Shown here: piece by piece, positions 17,671 through 29,121 of the stretch
How positions within the stretch are numbered: the first letter of the stretch is position 1
How the letters are laid out: every line of letters begins with the position of its first letter
Source of the DNA: Francisellaceae bacterium
GTDB taxonomy: Bacteria > Pseudomonadota > Gammaproteobacteria > UBA6186 > Azoamicaceae
Length of the DNA: 63,686 nt
NCBI GenBank assembly: GCA_018703155.1
Contig: JABJGS010000003.1
Coordinates: 1-63,686, forward strand
Direction of reading: 5' to 3'
The notes under the pieces: model-generated
What the model was told of the DNA's origin: nothing
What the model saw: the letters and a program-made list of their open reading frames with translations, nothing else
Databases searched by the model: none
Program-made: the position numbers and the translations under genes

Positions 17671-18522
17671 GTGAGTGTTTCAGGATTCGTTTCAAAATTT
17701 ATTCGTGGTATTACTAGTAATGAAGTTCTATGGCAGCATGAGGTCGAGGATTTTGAAAGGTTATTTCCAGAAATTTATAGAGATCTCTCTTTACCAGAGA
17801 GTTTAGATTATAGAGATAAATACGATAAGCTATATCCTAAAGTATATGAGCTGCAAGCCCGAAACTATAATTATTTGCTTGAGCATAAAATTACCAATGA
17901 CTTAGGTGATCCTCTTGATGTCTACACAGAGATTATTGAGCTAAAAGGTTGCTTTGCAAGTGCGACTATTGTTCGAAGAAGGGCTTTATTGAGTAGATGG
18001 AACAGTTTAATAGCTCTTAGGCAAATTAATCGTCGAGAACTTGTCTCAATCAAGGGGCTTACTGAGATACCAATAAAAATCTTGAATCTTTTAGCAAGAT
18101 TTAGTGATCTTCGTCGCTTAGAGTTTGAATATTGTGCTTTTGAGCATCTTCCTGACCAAGTAAGTAGACTTGTGCAATTGCAGGATTTGATTATAAAAAA
18201 TACTTGTCTGAATAGCCTTCCAGTTGCGGTGTGTGCACTTACAGGCTTAAATAGGTTGGAGCTTTCTGATAATAATCTAAGTAGTATTCCAAAATCATTA
18301 GTTTGTTTAAGGCAGCTTAGATTTTTGTCTTTAAAAGGCAATAAGATTAAAGTGTTGCCATCGGATGCTAATCTAATGAGCTTTTTGAGTAATTTAGGCC
18401 TTACTCAGGAAAATCTTTTAGATGAGCAACTTGGAACTAGTTTAGAACAAGACCCATCAACCTGGCCATCCTATTGGTCTATGCGTTTGAACAGTGATGA
18501 GCAGAAGATAATTTCTGGTTAA
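17671..18522 (+). CDS. Leucine-rich-repeat protein
   Basis: The 283-residue protein starts with GTG. Residues 1-100 form a charged helical domain. Residues about 110-225 contain roughly five leucine-rich repeats of the LxxLxLxxNxLxxLP type (LNRLELSDNNLSSIP, LRFLSLKGNKIKVLP). No signal peptide or membrane segment is present. Leucine-rich repeats bind proteins, and in intracellular bacteria such proteins are often translocated effectors, although that is not shown here. It lies alone between the AGCS transporter and accA. No other domain is recognised. Confidence 0.8.
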   Translation: MSVSGFVSKFIRGITSNEVLWQHEVEDFERLFPEIYRDLSLPESLDYRDKYDKLYPKVYELQARNYNYLLEHKITNDLGDPLDVYTEIIELKGCFASATIVRRRALLSRWNSLIALRQINRRELVSIKGLTEIPIKILNLLARFSDLRRLEFEYCAFEHLPDQVSRLVQLQDLIIKNTCLNSLPVAVCALTGLNRLELSDNNLSSIPKSLVCLRQLRFLSLKGNKIKVLPSDANLMSFLSNLGLTQENLLDEQLGTSLEQDPSTWPSYWSMRLNSDEQKIISG

Positions 18523-18588
18523 AGTGCTTCAAATTCAAAAGATATTCATGTAAGCTGACTAAGGATTAGGTCTAATTAAGTTTGTTTT

Positions 18589-19542
18589 ATGAATAATGAT
18601 TATCTAGATTTTGAGCAACCTATAGCAGAGCTAGAAGCTAAAATTATCGAGCTTAAGCTTTTAGGTACTGATAATGAAGAGATTAATATTGCGGAAGAAA
18701 TATCTCGACTAGAGATTAAAAATAAAGAAATAACTAAATCGATATTTAAATCTTTATCAGCTTGGCAAATAGTGCAATTAGCACGACATCCAAAAAGACC
18801 ATATTCACTAGATTATATTGAGAGAGTCTTTACTGACTTTCAAGAGTTGCATGGCGATAGAGCCTTTGCTGATGATAAAGCTATGGTTGCTGGATTAGCT
18901 AGGCTAGATGGTACTCCAGTAATGATTTTAGGTCAGCAAAAAGGTCGAGATACAAAAGAGAAAGTTTTAAGAAATTTTGGAATGCCACATCCTGAGGGCT
19001 ATAGAAAAGCTAAACGATTGATAGAGCTTGCAGAGCGTTTTAATTTACCAATTATATGTCTCATTGATACCCCTGGAGCATATCCTGGAATCGGAGCAGA
19101 AGAACGTGGACAGAGTGAGGCCATTGCGCAAAACTTGCTAGTTATGTCGAAATGCTCAGTACCTATTATTTGTGTGATAATTGGTGAAGGTTGCTCTGGT
19201 GGAGCACTAGGTATTGGAGTAGGTGATAGGATGTTGATAATGGAGTATGCATATTTTGCAACTATATCACCAGAAGGTTGTGCTGCTATTCTATGGAAAG
19301 GTGCAGATAAAGCATCTGAAGCTGCAGAAATCATGGGAATAACAGCAAAAAAATTACGCGAATTAGACTTAGTTGATGAAATTATCCCTGAGCCTTTAGG
19401 TGGAGCACATAGAGATATCAACTTTTCCGCCGCAAATCTTAAAGAGCGGTTAATAGATAATCTAAGAGAATTAAAAGCACTTTCAAAAAAAGAATTACTA
19501 GATGCTAGATATGAAAAAATAGTTAAAGTGGGTAGAAGCTAA
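18589..19542 (+). CDS. accA: Acetyl-CoA carboxylase carboxyltransferase subunit alpha
   Basis: The 317-residue protein has the length and signatures of AccA: the N-terminal helical region ([15 protein letters not shown]), [19 protein letters not shown], the carboxyltransferase loop DTPGAYPG with [12 protein letters not shown], and the [10 protein letters not shown] oxyanion region. With AccD it transfers the carboxyl group from carboxybiotin to acetyl-CoA to make malonyl-CoA, the first step of fatty-acid synthesis. accA followed by tilS, pyrG, kdsA and eno is the standard gammaproteobacterial order. tilS starts 19 bases after the stop. Confidence 0.96.
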   Translation: MNNDYLDFEQPIAELEAKIIELKLLGTDNEEINIAEEISRLEIKNKEITKSIFKSLSAWQIVQLARHPKRPYSLDYIERVFTDFQELHGDRAFADDKAMVAGLARLDGTPVMILGQQKGRDTKEKVLRNFGMPHPEGYRKAKRLIELAERFNLPIICLIDTPGAYPGIGAEERGQSEAIAQNLLVMSKCSVPIICVIIGEGCSGGALGIGVGDRMLIMEYAYFATISPEGCAAILWKGADKASEAAEIMGITAKKLRELDLVDEIIPEPLGGAHRDINFSAANLKERLIDNLRELKALSKKELLDARYEKIVKVGRS

Positions 19543-19561
19543 TCGTAGCTCATTAATAGCA

Positions 19562-20806
19562 ATGCTAGATAAATTTTTCAAGAATATTCAAAAGCTAAAG
19601 GTATCAACCCCTGTCTATGTAGGGTTTAGTGGAGGCATCGACTCTACAGTACTATTATATCTTTTAAAGAAATACTTTGTTTCACATACAATTATAGCTA
19701 TTCACTGTAATCATGGTATAAGCAAATTTGCAGATAGCTGGCAACAGCATTGCAGTGATGTTGCCAGGGAGCTTAACGTTGAAATTATTAGTGTTGGCCT
19801 TAATTTAGATGAAAATCTTAGTGTTGAGTTGCAGGCGCGTGAACTTAGAAGAGAATGTTTTGTTAAATATATTCCCTCGGGATCTAGTTTATTTTTGGCT
19901 CATCACTTGAATGACCAGATTGAAACAGTATTATATCGTCTAATAAGAGGTACTGGAATAGATGGTGCAGCAGGCATTAAAGAACATACTCAACTCAAAG
20001 GTATAAATATTTACCGGCCACTATTAAATCTCAGAAAAGAAGAGTTAACAACTTTTGCACAAGAAAAAAAGCTTAAGTGGATTGAAGACCCATCAAATCA
20101 AGAACAAACGATAGACAGAAATTATATTAGAGGAACCTTGATTCCATCTATAATAAAAAGATGGCCGAGTGCTATAGAAAATATCAATAGGTTTGCAACC
20201 ATTTGTAATCAAACTGCATCAGAAAAAGCATCTGATATAAAAAAGTTTTTAGATAACAATTTTGATTTTACAGGTAACATACTTTCTATATCTCCTTGCT
20301 TGCTAAGTTCAACAGAGAATCATCAGTGTGAAATTCTAAGGCAAATCATCTCGTACTTAGGAGCGAAACCTTTAAATTATCAGCAAATGTTGGTTGTACT
20401 TAAAGATGTTGTCTTGTCCGGTGTAGATGCTATGCCGATTTTCATAAATAGTGAAATTGTTATTCGACGTTACCAAAATAATTTATATTTCTATTTAAAG
20501 ATTCAATATGAAAGAGCTGTAATTTTTCCTGAGTATAGAAAAAGTCTTATTATTAATGAGGAATGTATAATTAGCTCTTCACATAGCCTGGTGGTTAGCT
20601 GTTCAACTGGTCTCGGTGTTGATTTGATTTTGAGTCATGGTAACTGGGGGCGTACAGGGAAAAAAGTATTTCAAAATTTAAAAATTCCTCCTTGGCAGAG
20701 AGGTTCTTTTTTGTTGTTACATAATAAAAGTAGTTTAATAGCAATTTTAGGTCTATGGGTGCGACCTAAAACAGGTTTTAACATTATATATAGCCCATTA
20801 AATTGA
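19562..20806 (+). CDS. tilS: tRNA(Ile)-lysidine synthase
   Basis: The 414-residue protein has the PP-loop SGGIDS (residues 23-28) of the N-type ATP pyrophosphatases. TilS-specific blocks HCNHGIS, HHLNDQIET and RGTGIDGAAGI follow, then IEDPSNQ and a RNYIRG block. The C-terminal domain (residues about 340-410, ending with GLWVRP) is the TilS substrate-recognition domain. It attaches lysine to C34 of the CAU-anticodon isoleucine tRNA so that it decodes AUA, and is essential where that tRNA is used. It lies between accA and pyrG as in other gammaproteobacteria. Confidence 0.94.
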   Translation: MLDKFFKNIQKLKVSTPVYVGFSGGIDSTVLLYLLKKYFVSHTIIAIHCNHGISKFADSWQQHCSDVARELNVEIISVGLNLDENLSVELQARELRRECFVKYIPSGSSLFLAHHLNDQIETVLYRLIRGTGIDGAAGIKEHTQLKGINIYRPLLNLRKEELTTFAQEKKLKWIEDPSNQEQTIDRNYIRGTLIPSIIKRWPSAIENINRFATICNQTASEKASDIKKFLDNNFDFTGNILSISPCLLSSTENHQCEILRQIISYLGAKPLNYQQMLVVLKDVVLSGVDAMPIFINSEIVIRRYQNNLYFYLKIQYERAVIFPEYRKSLIINEECIISSSHSLVVSCSTGLGVDLILSHGNWGRTGKKVFQNLKIPPWQRGSFLLLHNKSSLIAILGLWVRPKTGFNIIYSPLN

Positions 20807-20870
20807 GTGCAGGGAGTATATTTGTTAAATTACTCGATAGTGAGTAAAAACCATAATCTAAAGAGTTTGA

Positions 20871-22540
<1,670 letters not shown>

Positions 22541-22541
<1 letters not shown>

Positions 22542-23350
22542 TGAAAGTATGTAATTTTGAAGTTGGGAATGATAAAAAACTATTCCTTATGGCAGGTCCT
22601 TGTGTTATTGAAAGTGAATCTTTATGTCTGGAAGTTGCTGGCCACTTAAAAGAAATAACAGAAAAACTCGGTATTAACTATGTATTTAAGGCATCGTTTG
22701 ATAAAGCGAATAGAACTTCGCATAATTCATTTAGAGGCCCGGGTGTAGAAAAAGGCCTGAAAATTTTAGAGTCTATAAAAAATGGAGTAGGTGTGCCTGT
22801 AGTCACAGATGTGCATGAAGACACTCCAATTGATGAAGTTGCCTCTGTAGTCGATATATTGCAAACACCAGCATTTTTATGCCGGCAGACAAATTTTATT
22901 CAGCGAGTAGCTAAAACGAAGTTACCAATTAATATTAAAAAAGGCCAATTTTTATCACCCAATGAAATGGTTCATGTAATTAACAAAGCGAAAGCTGTTG
23001 GGAATGATAGAGTTTTCGCGTGTGAGCGAGGGTTTTCTTTTGGTTATAACAACCTGATTGTTGATATGCGATCATTAGAAATAATGAAAGAAAATATGAC
23101 ACCAGTAGTATTTGATGCAACACATTCGGTTCAGCTGCCTGGTGGCGCAAATGGTGCAACTGGTGGTCAGCGAGAATTTATTCCTGTTCTTGCTAGGGCT
23201 GCAATTGCGGTTGGTATTGCAGGGTTGTTTATGGAAACACATCCTGACCCAGATAAAGCTATGAGCGATGGGCCAAACTCTGTACCTTTGGCTAATATGG
23301 AAGCTTTATTAGAGAGACTTTTAGAAATAGATGCTGTTATCAAAAAGTAA
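22541..23350 (+). CDS. kdsA: 3-deoxy-D-manno-octulosonate 8-phosphate synthase
   Basis: The 269-residue protein has the KdsA/DAHP-synthase-like signatures: [47 protein letters not shown] and [13 protein letters not shown]. It condenses phosphoenolpyruvate with arabinose 5-phosphate to make Kdo 8-phosphate for lipid A/LPS core. Its presence shows the organism makes Kdo-containing LPS. The ATG shares one base with the pyrG stop. It precedes an inserted symporter gene and the L,D-transpeptidase rather than being directly next to eno. Confidence 0.96.
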
Positions 23351-23396
23351 TGATGAATAGTTATATAAATAATAAAAATAAATCAGGAGATTGATA

Positions 23397-24716
23397 ATGA
23401 AAGAATCTTGGAGTAGCCAGTTTGGCTTTGCACTAGCAGCTATAGGCTCTGCCGTTGGTTTAGCAAATATTCTTAGATTCCCTTATTTGGTTGGTAATTA
23501 TGGTGGTGGAGCCTTTATCGCTATTTATCTAATCAGCCTTTTTGTAGTTTCTGTACCAACATTTATATGTGAAGTTGCTATTGGGCAACGAACTCAAGAA
23601 GGGCCACAAGGTGCTTTTGCGCAACTTGGAAAGAATACACCGTTAAAAAAACTAGGAATTTGGCAGGTTATTACTGCGTTTATAGTTAGTAGTTTTTATG
23701 CCGTGTTAGCTGGATGGATTTTAGGGTATTTTATTGAAGCTATCTCTGGTAGCTTAATGTCACTTAGCAATATAGAAGATGCACGTATACATTATAATTC
23801 ATTACTATCTTCGGTTTCTTGGACCTTAGGTTTTCATGCTTTGTTTGTTGCAATATGCTTGTTAATCTTATTCCAAGGTTTAAGGGATGGGCTCGAAAAA
23901 TTTAATAAAATTTTCACACCATTACTCTTCGTTGTACTGATAGTTATATTGATCATTAGTCTACAAATGCCAAAAGCAAAAGAAGCTATGATATTTTTGT
24001 TTAATCCAGACTGGAATGCTCTATCAATGGAAGTGTTTTTAATTGCTTTAGGGCAATCATTTTTCACTTTGAGTGCAGGGCAGGGGACTATGATAACTTA
24101 TGGTAGTTATTTATCAAAAAAGCATAAGATAGCTAAGGGCTTAAGCTCAATAGTATTATCAGATACATTAGTATCTATTTTGTCAGCAATAATAGTGTTT
24201 AGCATCGTGATATCTGCAGATATGGAAACTACTGGTGATTTAGGGTTGCTATTTAAAACCCTTCCGGTGGTTTTTGCAAATGCCGGTGGGTTTGGGACTG
24301 TTCTTTCAATTTCGTTTTTCTCATTAGTTTTCCTTGCTGCAATTACCTCAGAGATATCAGCTATTGAGCCAGTAATTTTATTTTTACGTAACAAGCTCAA
24401 TTACTCAAGGCAAAAAGCGGCAGTTATTAGTTGTGGAATGATCTATTTGGCAGGCTTGCCATGTGCATTGTCGACTAATGTACTCAAAGATATTGTTCTG
24501 GGGGGCAAGGACCTTATGGGTATAATAGATTATGTAGCAACAGCGATATTGATCCCCATAGGAGGATTATTAAGTGTATTGCTGGTTGGCTGGTGCTGGA
24601 AGCCAAAAAATATTTTGGAGAATATGCCTAATAGATTAAATATCGCTATGAAATTTTTAATTAAATTTCTAATACCAGTATTTATTTTATTTGTTGCAAT
24701 AAGTGAATTTAGTTGA
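23397..24716 (+). CDS. Sodium-dependent symporter of the NSS/SNF family
   Basis: From ATG 23397 (an AGGAG site 7 bases upstream; an in-frame TTG at 23391 is not favoured) the protein has 439 residues and about 11 hydrophobic helices. The NSS signature in TM1 is clear (GSAVGLANILRFPYLVGNYGGGAF). Short bacterial NSS members (LeuT, TnaT, MhsT types) take up hydrophobic amino acids with Na+. It sits between kdsA and eno, where most gammaproteobacteria have no transporter, together with the L,D-transpeptidase gene 6 bases downstream. Confidence 0.92.
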   Translation: MKESWSSQFGFALAAIGSAVGLANILRFPYLVGNYGGGAFIAIYLISLFVVSVPTFICEVAIGQRTQEGPQGAFAQLGKNTPLKKLGIWQVITAFIVSSFYAVLAGWILGYFIEAISGSLMSLSNIEDARIHYNSLLSSVSWTLGFHALFVAICLLILFQGLRDGLEKFNKIFTPLLFVVLIVILIISLQMPKAKEAMIFLFNPDWNALSMEVFLIALGQSFFTLSAGQGTMITYGSYLSKKHKIAKGLSSIVLSDTLVSILSAIIVFSIVISADMETTGDLGLLFKTLPVVFANAGGFGTVLSISFFSLVFLAAITSEISAIEPVILFLRNKLNYSRQKAAVISCGMIYLAGLPCALSTNVLKDIVLGGKDLMGIIDYVATAILIPIGGLLSVLLVGWCWKPKNILENMPNRLNIAMKFLIKFLIPVFILFVAISEFS

Positions 24717-24722
24717 ATTGGA

Positions 24723-25220
24723 ATGAAAAAAAAACTAATTTTGAGTTTGATATTATTTCTTAGTATGTATGTATTCGATGTTGTGGCTGATAATAAGCGA
24801 ATTATTATTAGAAAGAGTCAAAGAACATTGCATATTTATGACGAAGGCAATTTAATACGTAAATATAATATTGCTTTAGGGGCTAAACCAGTTGGACACA
24901 AAAAGAAAGAAGGAGATAGCCGAACTCCTGAAGGTGTTTACTCTGTCATATGGAAAAATAGAAACAGTAAATTTAATAAGTCACTTATGATTTCATATCC
25001 AAATAAAATTGATGTGGAAAGAGCTTCAAGTAAAGGTGTATCTCCAGGTGGTAACATAGCTATACACGGCATTGGAGAAAGCAGAAGTTTTTCTGGATTA
25101 TTCCAAAATTCACATTGGCACAAGAATTGGACTAAGGGTTGCATTGCTGTGACGGATAGACAAATAAATGAAATATATAAAATTATCAAGGTAGGTACTA
25201 TTGTTGATATAAGGCCTTAG
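24723..25220 (+). CDS. L,D-transpeptidase (YkuD family)
   Basis: The 165-residue protein has a signal peptide (residues 1-22, cleavage near VVADN). The YkuD catalytic motif is complete: His115 in AIHGIG and Cys140 in KGCIAV. It cross-links or attaches peptides at the third residue (meso-DAP) of peptidoglycan stems in the periplasm. Members this short often lack extra binding domains. The gene overlaps no neighbour, lies 6 bases after the symporter and is 29 bases before eno. Which of cross-linking, lipoprotein attachment or modification it performs cannot be told. Confidence 0.9.
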   Translation: MKKKLILSLILFLSMYVFDVVADNKRIIIRKSQRTLHIYDEGNLIRKYNIALGAKPVGHKKKEGDSRTPEGVYSVIWKNRNSKFNKSLMISYPNKIDVERASSKGVSPGGNIAIHGIGESRSFSGLFQNSHWHKNWTKGCIAVTDRQINEIYKIIKVGTIVDIRP

Positions 25221-25249
25221 CCTAAAGGAAAAAAGGGAGTTATTAAGAT

Positions 25250-26551
25250 ATGAAAATTAAAAATTTACATGCAAGAGAGATATTTGATTCTAGAGGGTGG
25301 CCAACGATAGAAGTTGAGATTACTTTAAGCTCAGGGAAAAAAGGTTTAGGAATGGTTCCCTCAGGTGCATCAACTGGTGTGAAAGAAGCTTTAGAGTTAC
25401 GTGATGGAGGGACTCGCTTTCTTGGAAAAGGTGTTTTACGAGCTGTAGAAAATGTTAATGATAAAATTGCTAAACTTGTAGTTAATATGGATTTTGCTAA
25501 TCAAGAAGAATTAGATATTGCTTTAATAAAATTAGATGGTACAGAAAACAAGGCCAACCTTGGAGCTAATGCCATACTTGCAGTATCTTTGGCTTTTGCA
25601 AAAGCATGTGCAAATAATAATGAACAAGAATTATACCATTATCTTCAGGAGCAATATGGAAGCCCAGATCAAAATGATTGCTTTTTACCTATGCCAATGT
25701 TGAATTTTATTAATGGTGGTGCACATGCAGACAATAGTGTTGATATTCAAGAGTTTATGCTTGTACCAACAGGAGCAACATCATTAAGAGCTGCCTTACA
25801 AAATAGTGCGGTAGTTTTTCATACTTTAAAGAAAATTTTAAAAGATAGAAAATTACAAACAGCAGTAGGCGATGAGGGTGGCTTTGCTCCTGATTTAGAT
25901 TCGAATGTAGACGCAATAAAATTATTGTGTGAGGCGGTTGAACTTGCAGGTTTTAAAACTGGAGTTGATTTCTTTATTGCTCTAGATGTAGCATCGTCAG
26001 AGCTTTATTCTGATGGTGAATATCATTTGAAATCAGAAAATAGAAGTTTTACTAGTAGTGAGTTTGCTCATTATCTATCTGATTTAGCTGATAAATTTCC
26101 TATTATTTCTATAGAAGATGGAATGGCAGAAGATGATTTCTCTGGTTGGAAAATACTAACACAACTTTGTGGGCATAAAATCCAATTGGTTGGTGATGAT
26201 CTTATGGTCACCAATCCTAAAATATTAGAAGATTGTATTAATAAAGGCTTAGCAAACTCTATACTAATTAAAGTAAATCAAATTGGAACACTAACAGAAA
26301 CAGTTAAAGCTGTACAAATGGCGCAAGAATTTGACTATGCAACTATAATATCACATAGGTCTGGTGAAACAGAAGATACATTTATTGCAGATCTTGCTGT
26401 TGGATTATCTGCTAAACAGATTAAAACAGGATCTCTAAGTAGGTCTGATAGAGTTGCAAAATACAATAGGCTGTTAAGAATTGAGGATACTAATATCAAT
26501 GCTAAATTTTCAGGGAAAGAAGTATTTAGTCGATACCTTAAAGAAAACTAG
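25250..26551 (+). CDS. eno: Enolase
   Basis: The 433-residue protein has all enolase landmarks: [23 protein letters not shown], the catalytic DEGGFAPD block, metal-binding Asp/Glu in [10 protein letters not shown] and VGDDLMVTN, and the signature [14 protein letters not shown] with SHRSGETED. It interconverts 2-phosphoglycerate and phosphoenolpyruvate and is part of the RNA degradosome in many proteobacteria. The last 53 bases overlap the start of ftsB. A GGGAG site lies 9 bases upstream. Confidence 0.97.
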   Translation: MKIKNLHAREIFDSRGWPTIEVEITLSSGKKGLGMVPSGASTGVKEALELRDGGTRFLGKGVLRAVENVNDKIAKLVVNMDFANQEELDIALIKLDGTENKANLGANAILAVSLAFAKACANNNEQELYHYLQEQYGSPDQNDCFLPMPMLNFINGGAHADNSVDIQEFMLVPTGATSLRAALQNSAVVFHTLKKILKDRKLQTAVGDEGGFAPDLDSNVDAIKLLCEAVELAGFKTGVDFFIALDVASSELYSDGEYHLKSENRSFTSSEFAHYLSDLADKFPIISIEDGMAEDDFSGWKILTQLCGHKIQLVGDDLMVTNPKILEDCINKGLANSILIKVNQIGTLTETVKAVQMAQEFDYATIISHRSGETEDTFIADLAVGLSAKQIKTGSLSRSDRVAKYNRLLRIEDTNINAKFSGKEVFSRYLKEN

Positions 26552-26843
26552 TTCTTCATATTTAGTTTTTATAGCGAGTATTAGTTTTTTAATTTTGTAT
26601 CTCTTATGGCAGTTGCTTTTGGGTGATGGAGGCTATGTTGATAGTCTTGCTCTGCAGCGACTATTGGTATCACAAAAGCAAGAAGTCGTTGAATTTACTA
26701 AACGCAATAGGGATATTCAACAGCGTATTGAGGTTCTGAAGAGTGATAGTAAGGCGGTAGAAGGGCAGGCTCGGCATGAGCTTGGCTTAATAAAGCCAAG
26801 TGAGACATTTTACCAAGTAGTAGTAGCTGTATATGACAATTAA
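26499..26843 (+). CDS. ftsB: Cell division protein FtsB (DivIC family)
   Basis: The likely start is ATG 26499, inside the 3' end of eno in another frame (a TTG at 26481 is also in frame). The 114-residue product has a transmembrane helix (about residues 19-41: [15 protein letters not shown]) and a coiled coil (about 50-90) ending with the typical [12 protein letters not shown] block. FtsB joins FtsL and FtsQ in the divisome. The order eno-ftsB is standard for gammaproteobacteria, where ispD usually follows; here it does not. The 53-base overlap with eno suggests coupling. Confidence 0.88.
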   Translation: MLNFQGKKYLVDTLKKTSSSYLVFIASISFLILYLLWQLLLGDGGYVDSLALQRLLVSQKQEVVEFTKRNRDIQQRIEVLKSDSKAVEGQARHELGLIKPSETFYQVVVAVYDN

Positions 26844-26854
26844 GTTTATTAACT

Positions 26855-26884
26855 TTAATTGGGAAGATAACTTGCGAGTATAAT
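26855..26884 (+). promoter_or_regulatory. Sigma70-like promoter upstream of surE
   Basis: A perfect TATAAT (26879-26884) lies about 50 bases before ATG 26933, with a weak TTAATT at 18 bases (26855-26860). It would drive surE-yqaA-nlpD-rpoS as one unit. The -10 is clear and the -35 is poor. Confidence 0.5.
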
Positions 26885-26932
26885 GCTTGTATGAAATAAT
26901 TAACATAACAGACTAAAATAGATAGAGATTTT

Positions 26933-27676
26933 ATGCATATTTTGTTAAGTAACGATGATGGAGTTTATTCTCCAGGAATTAGAATATTATACGATTACCT
27001 ATCTCGTTATCATAAAGTGAGTATGATTGCTCCAGATAGAGATCTTAGCGCAGCAAGTAATTCTTTAACGGTGAATAGACCAATTCGTATACAAGAAATT
27101 GAAAATGGATTTATCTCTGTTGAGGGGACACCAACAGATTGTGTGCATTTAGCATTGTCTGAATTAATGAAAGATTCAAAGCCAGATCTAGTTATTGCAG
27201 GTATAAATGCAGGATCGAACTTAGGTGATGATGTATTCTATTCTGGAACAGTTGCAGCGGCAACTGAAGGGTATTTTTTTGGAGTGCCCTCGATAGCAAT
27301 TTCACAATCCGGACCTCCTAAAGAAGATACTCTTGTTAGAACCGCAGATTATTTCACGAAATTTTTAGGTGATAATTTAGATAATATTCTTGAGCAGGAC
27401 ACGATCTTGAACATTAATTTCCCTAGTGGGGACATAAAAGGTATTGATGTTACTAGGTTAGGTGCTAGGCATAGAATATCAAAGATGATAAAAGAAAATG
27501 ATCCTCGAGGGAAAGAGATTTATTGGGTTGGACCAGTAAGCCCAGAAAATGATGCTGGCCCGGGAACAGATTTTTATTCAATAAATCAATCTAACGTATC
27601 AGTAACACCACTACAAATGGATTTAACTAGATATAATGCACTTGATGATATTGCCAAGTGGGTAGTGAAAAAATAG
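26933..27676 (+). CDS. surE: 5'/3'-nucleotidase SurE
   Basis: The 247-residue protein has the SurE metal centre (LLSNDDGVYSPGI) and the second conserved block GINAGSNLGDDVFYSGTV, plus FTD-type residues. SurE removes phosphate from nucleoside monophosphates and helps stationary-phase survival. It starts the surE-yqaA-nlpD-rpoS cluster, in which the pcm gene common elsewhere is missing. The start ATG follows a GATTTT spacer and a weak AGAG site. Confidence 0.94.
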   Translation: MHILLSNDDGVYSPGIRILYDYLSRYHKVSMIAPDRDLSAASNSLTVNRPIRIQEIENGFISVEGTPTDCVHLALSELMKDSKPDLVIAGINAGSNLGDDVFYSGTVAAATEGYFFGVPSIAISQSGPPKEDTLVRTADYFTKFLGDNLDNILEQDTILNINFPSGDIKGIDVTRLGARHRISKMIKENDPRGKEIYWVGPVSPENDAGPGTDFYSINQSNVSVTPLQMDLTRYNALDDIAKWVVKK

Positions 27677-27689
27677 TTGGTAGGTGAAA

Positions 27690-28265
27690 ATGTTAACTAA
27701 AATGTACGATAAAATGTTATCTTGGGCTCGGGATCCAAGGGCAGTTAGATATCTTGCAATGATAAGTTTTGCTGAGTCCTCTTTTTTCCCAATACCTCCT
27801 GATGTGATGTTAGCACCAATGTCCATGGCGCGACCAAAAAATGCATACTATTATGCTTTTATAACTACAGTGAGTTCTGTGTGTGGAGGAATATTAGGGT
27901 ATTTAATTGGCTATATGCTCTATGAGCCAGTTGTTATACCTTTATTTAATTACCTTGGTCTTATAGATAAATTGCCAGTAGTTGAACGTTTATTTAATTC
28001 ATATGGAGGTTTAGCAATACTGATTGCAGGTTTTGCAACACCAATTCCATTTAAGTTAATAACCATTAGTACTGGAGCGTTTGGAGTTAATTTCTACCTT
28101 TTTGTTTTATTATCCTGTATATCAAGAGGAATGCGCTTTTTTCTTGTATCGTTAGCTATGTGTTTTGGTGGTGAAAAAATGGAGAGATGGTTCAGGAAAA
28201 ATATAAATATTGTTATATTATCAGCATTATCTACTTTTGCTATAGGATATTTGGTTATTAGTTGA
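27690..28265 (+). CDS. YqaA-like DedA/VTT-domain membrane protein
   Basis: From ATG 27690 (a GTG at 27684 is also in frame) the protein has 191 residues and about four to five membrane segments. It contains the VTT/SNARE-associated pattern: FAESSFFPIPPDVMLAP near the N-terminus and a later GFATPIPFKLITISTGAF block. YqaA-type members occur in this position between surE/pcm and nlpD in many gammaproteobacteria. DedA relatives are linked to lipid scrambling and envelope homeostasis, but the exact role of YqaA is not established. The gap from surE is 13 bases. Confidence 0.82.
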   Translation: MLTKMYDKMLSWARDPRAVRYLAMISFAESSFFPIPPDVMLAPMSMARPKNAYYYAFITTVSSVCGGILGYLIGYMLYEPVVIPLFNYLGLIDKLPVVERLFNSYGGLAILIAGFATPIPFKLITISTGAFGVNFYLFVLLSCISRGMRFFLVSLAMCFGGEKMERWFRKNINIVILSALSTFAIGYLVIS

Positions 28266-28280
28266 TGACAAGGAATGTGA

Positions 28281-29099
28281 ATGCGCAATGAGATAGCATT
28301 TGTTTTTTTATTTTTAAGCTCATGTGCTATTGGGCCATCAAATTATTCTAACGCCTCAACAAAAGTCTCAAATTTAAGTGAAAATTACTCTAAAGTGCGG
28401 CATGGATATCATACAGTGGTTCGTGGTGATACTTTAAATAGGATTGCAAAAAAATATAATACTAGTATCTACAAAATCACTAAAGAAAACAATATTTCAA
28501 GTGTTAGCACTATTTATCCAGGACAACAGTTAAAATTAAATGATTTTGAGATTGATAAAGTTAAAGTTGTCAAAACTGTTAATTTAAATAAAGAGAATAC
28601 TAAAAGACAAGATAACATTACTAAAAAAACATCTACTATAAGCATGATACAAACAAAACAAAAATCAAAAACTCCAGTTCCAATACCTGAAAAACGTAAT
28701 CATCCTAAGAGAACTTCACAGTTGGCAACGACCTTAGCTTGGAAGTGGCCAGCCAAAGGTAGGATTATTCGTAGCTTTAATTCTGAATTAACTCAAGGAA
28801 AAGGAGTACATATTCAAGGGAAGCATAAATCATCTGTGGTAGCTATTGGTGATGGTACAGTTGTATATAGTGGAGATGCACTAAAAGGGTATGGGAATTT
28901 AATTATCATCAAACATAAGAATAATTACCTGTCGGCCTACGCACATAATCATGTAAATGTTGTCAAAGAAGGTGAGGGTGTTCGAGCTGGGCAGCATATT
29001 GCTGACATGGGTAGATATTACGATGAAAGCGTGCTGTTACACTTCGAGCTTAGAAAAGATGGCAAGCCTGTAGATCCACAGAGATTTATCAGTCCTTAA
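28281..29099 (+). CDS. nlpD: NlpD-like lipoprotein: LysM plus degenerate M23 domain
   Basis: The 272-residue protein has a lipobox (LSSC, acylation at Cys15), so it should be a lipoprotein. A LysM domain follows at about residues 43-90 (HTVVRGDTLNRIAKKYN to YPGQQLKL). A Lys/Thr-rich linker leads to a C-terminal M23 domain (about 155-270) very like E. coli NlpD (VVYSGDALKGYGNLIIIKH, LSAYAHN, LHFELR). As in NlpD, the usual first zinc ligand pair is missing, so it is more likely an activator of the AmiC-type amidase than a peptidase. It lies just before the RpoS-like gene, the classical nlpD-rpoS arrangement. Confidence 0.9.
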   Translation: MRNEIAFVFLFLSSCAIGPSNYSNASTKVSNLSENYSKVRHGYHTVVRGDTLNRIAKKYNTSIYKITKENNISSVSTIYPGQQLKLNDFEIDKVKVVKTVNLNKENTKRQDNITKKTSTISMIQTKQKSKTPVPIPEKRNHPKRTSQLATTLAWKWPAKGRIIRSFNSELTQGKGVHIQGKHKSSVVAIGDGTVVYSGDALKGYGNLIIIKHKNNYLSAYAHNHVNVVKEGEGVRAGQHIADMGRYYDESVLLHFELRKDGKPVDPQRFISP

Positions 29100-29121
29100 A
29101 AAAATTATAAGGCTAACACTG

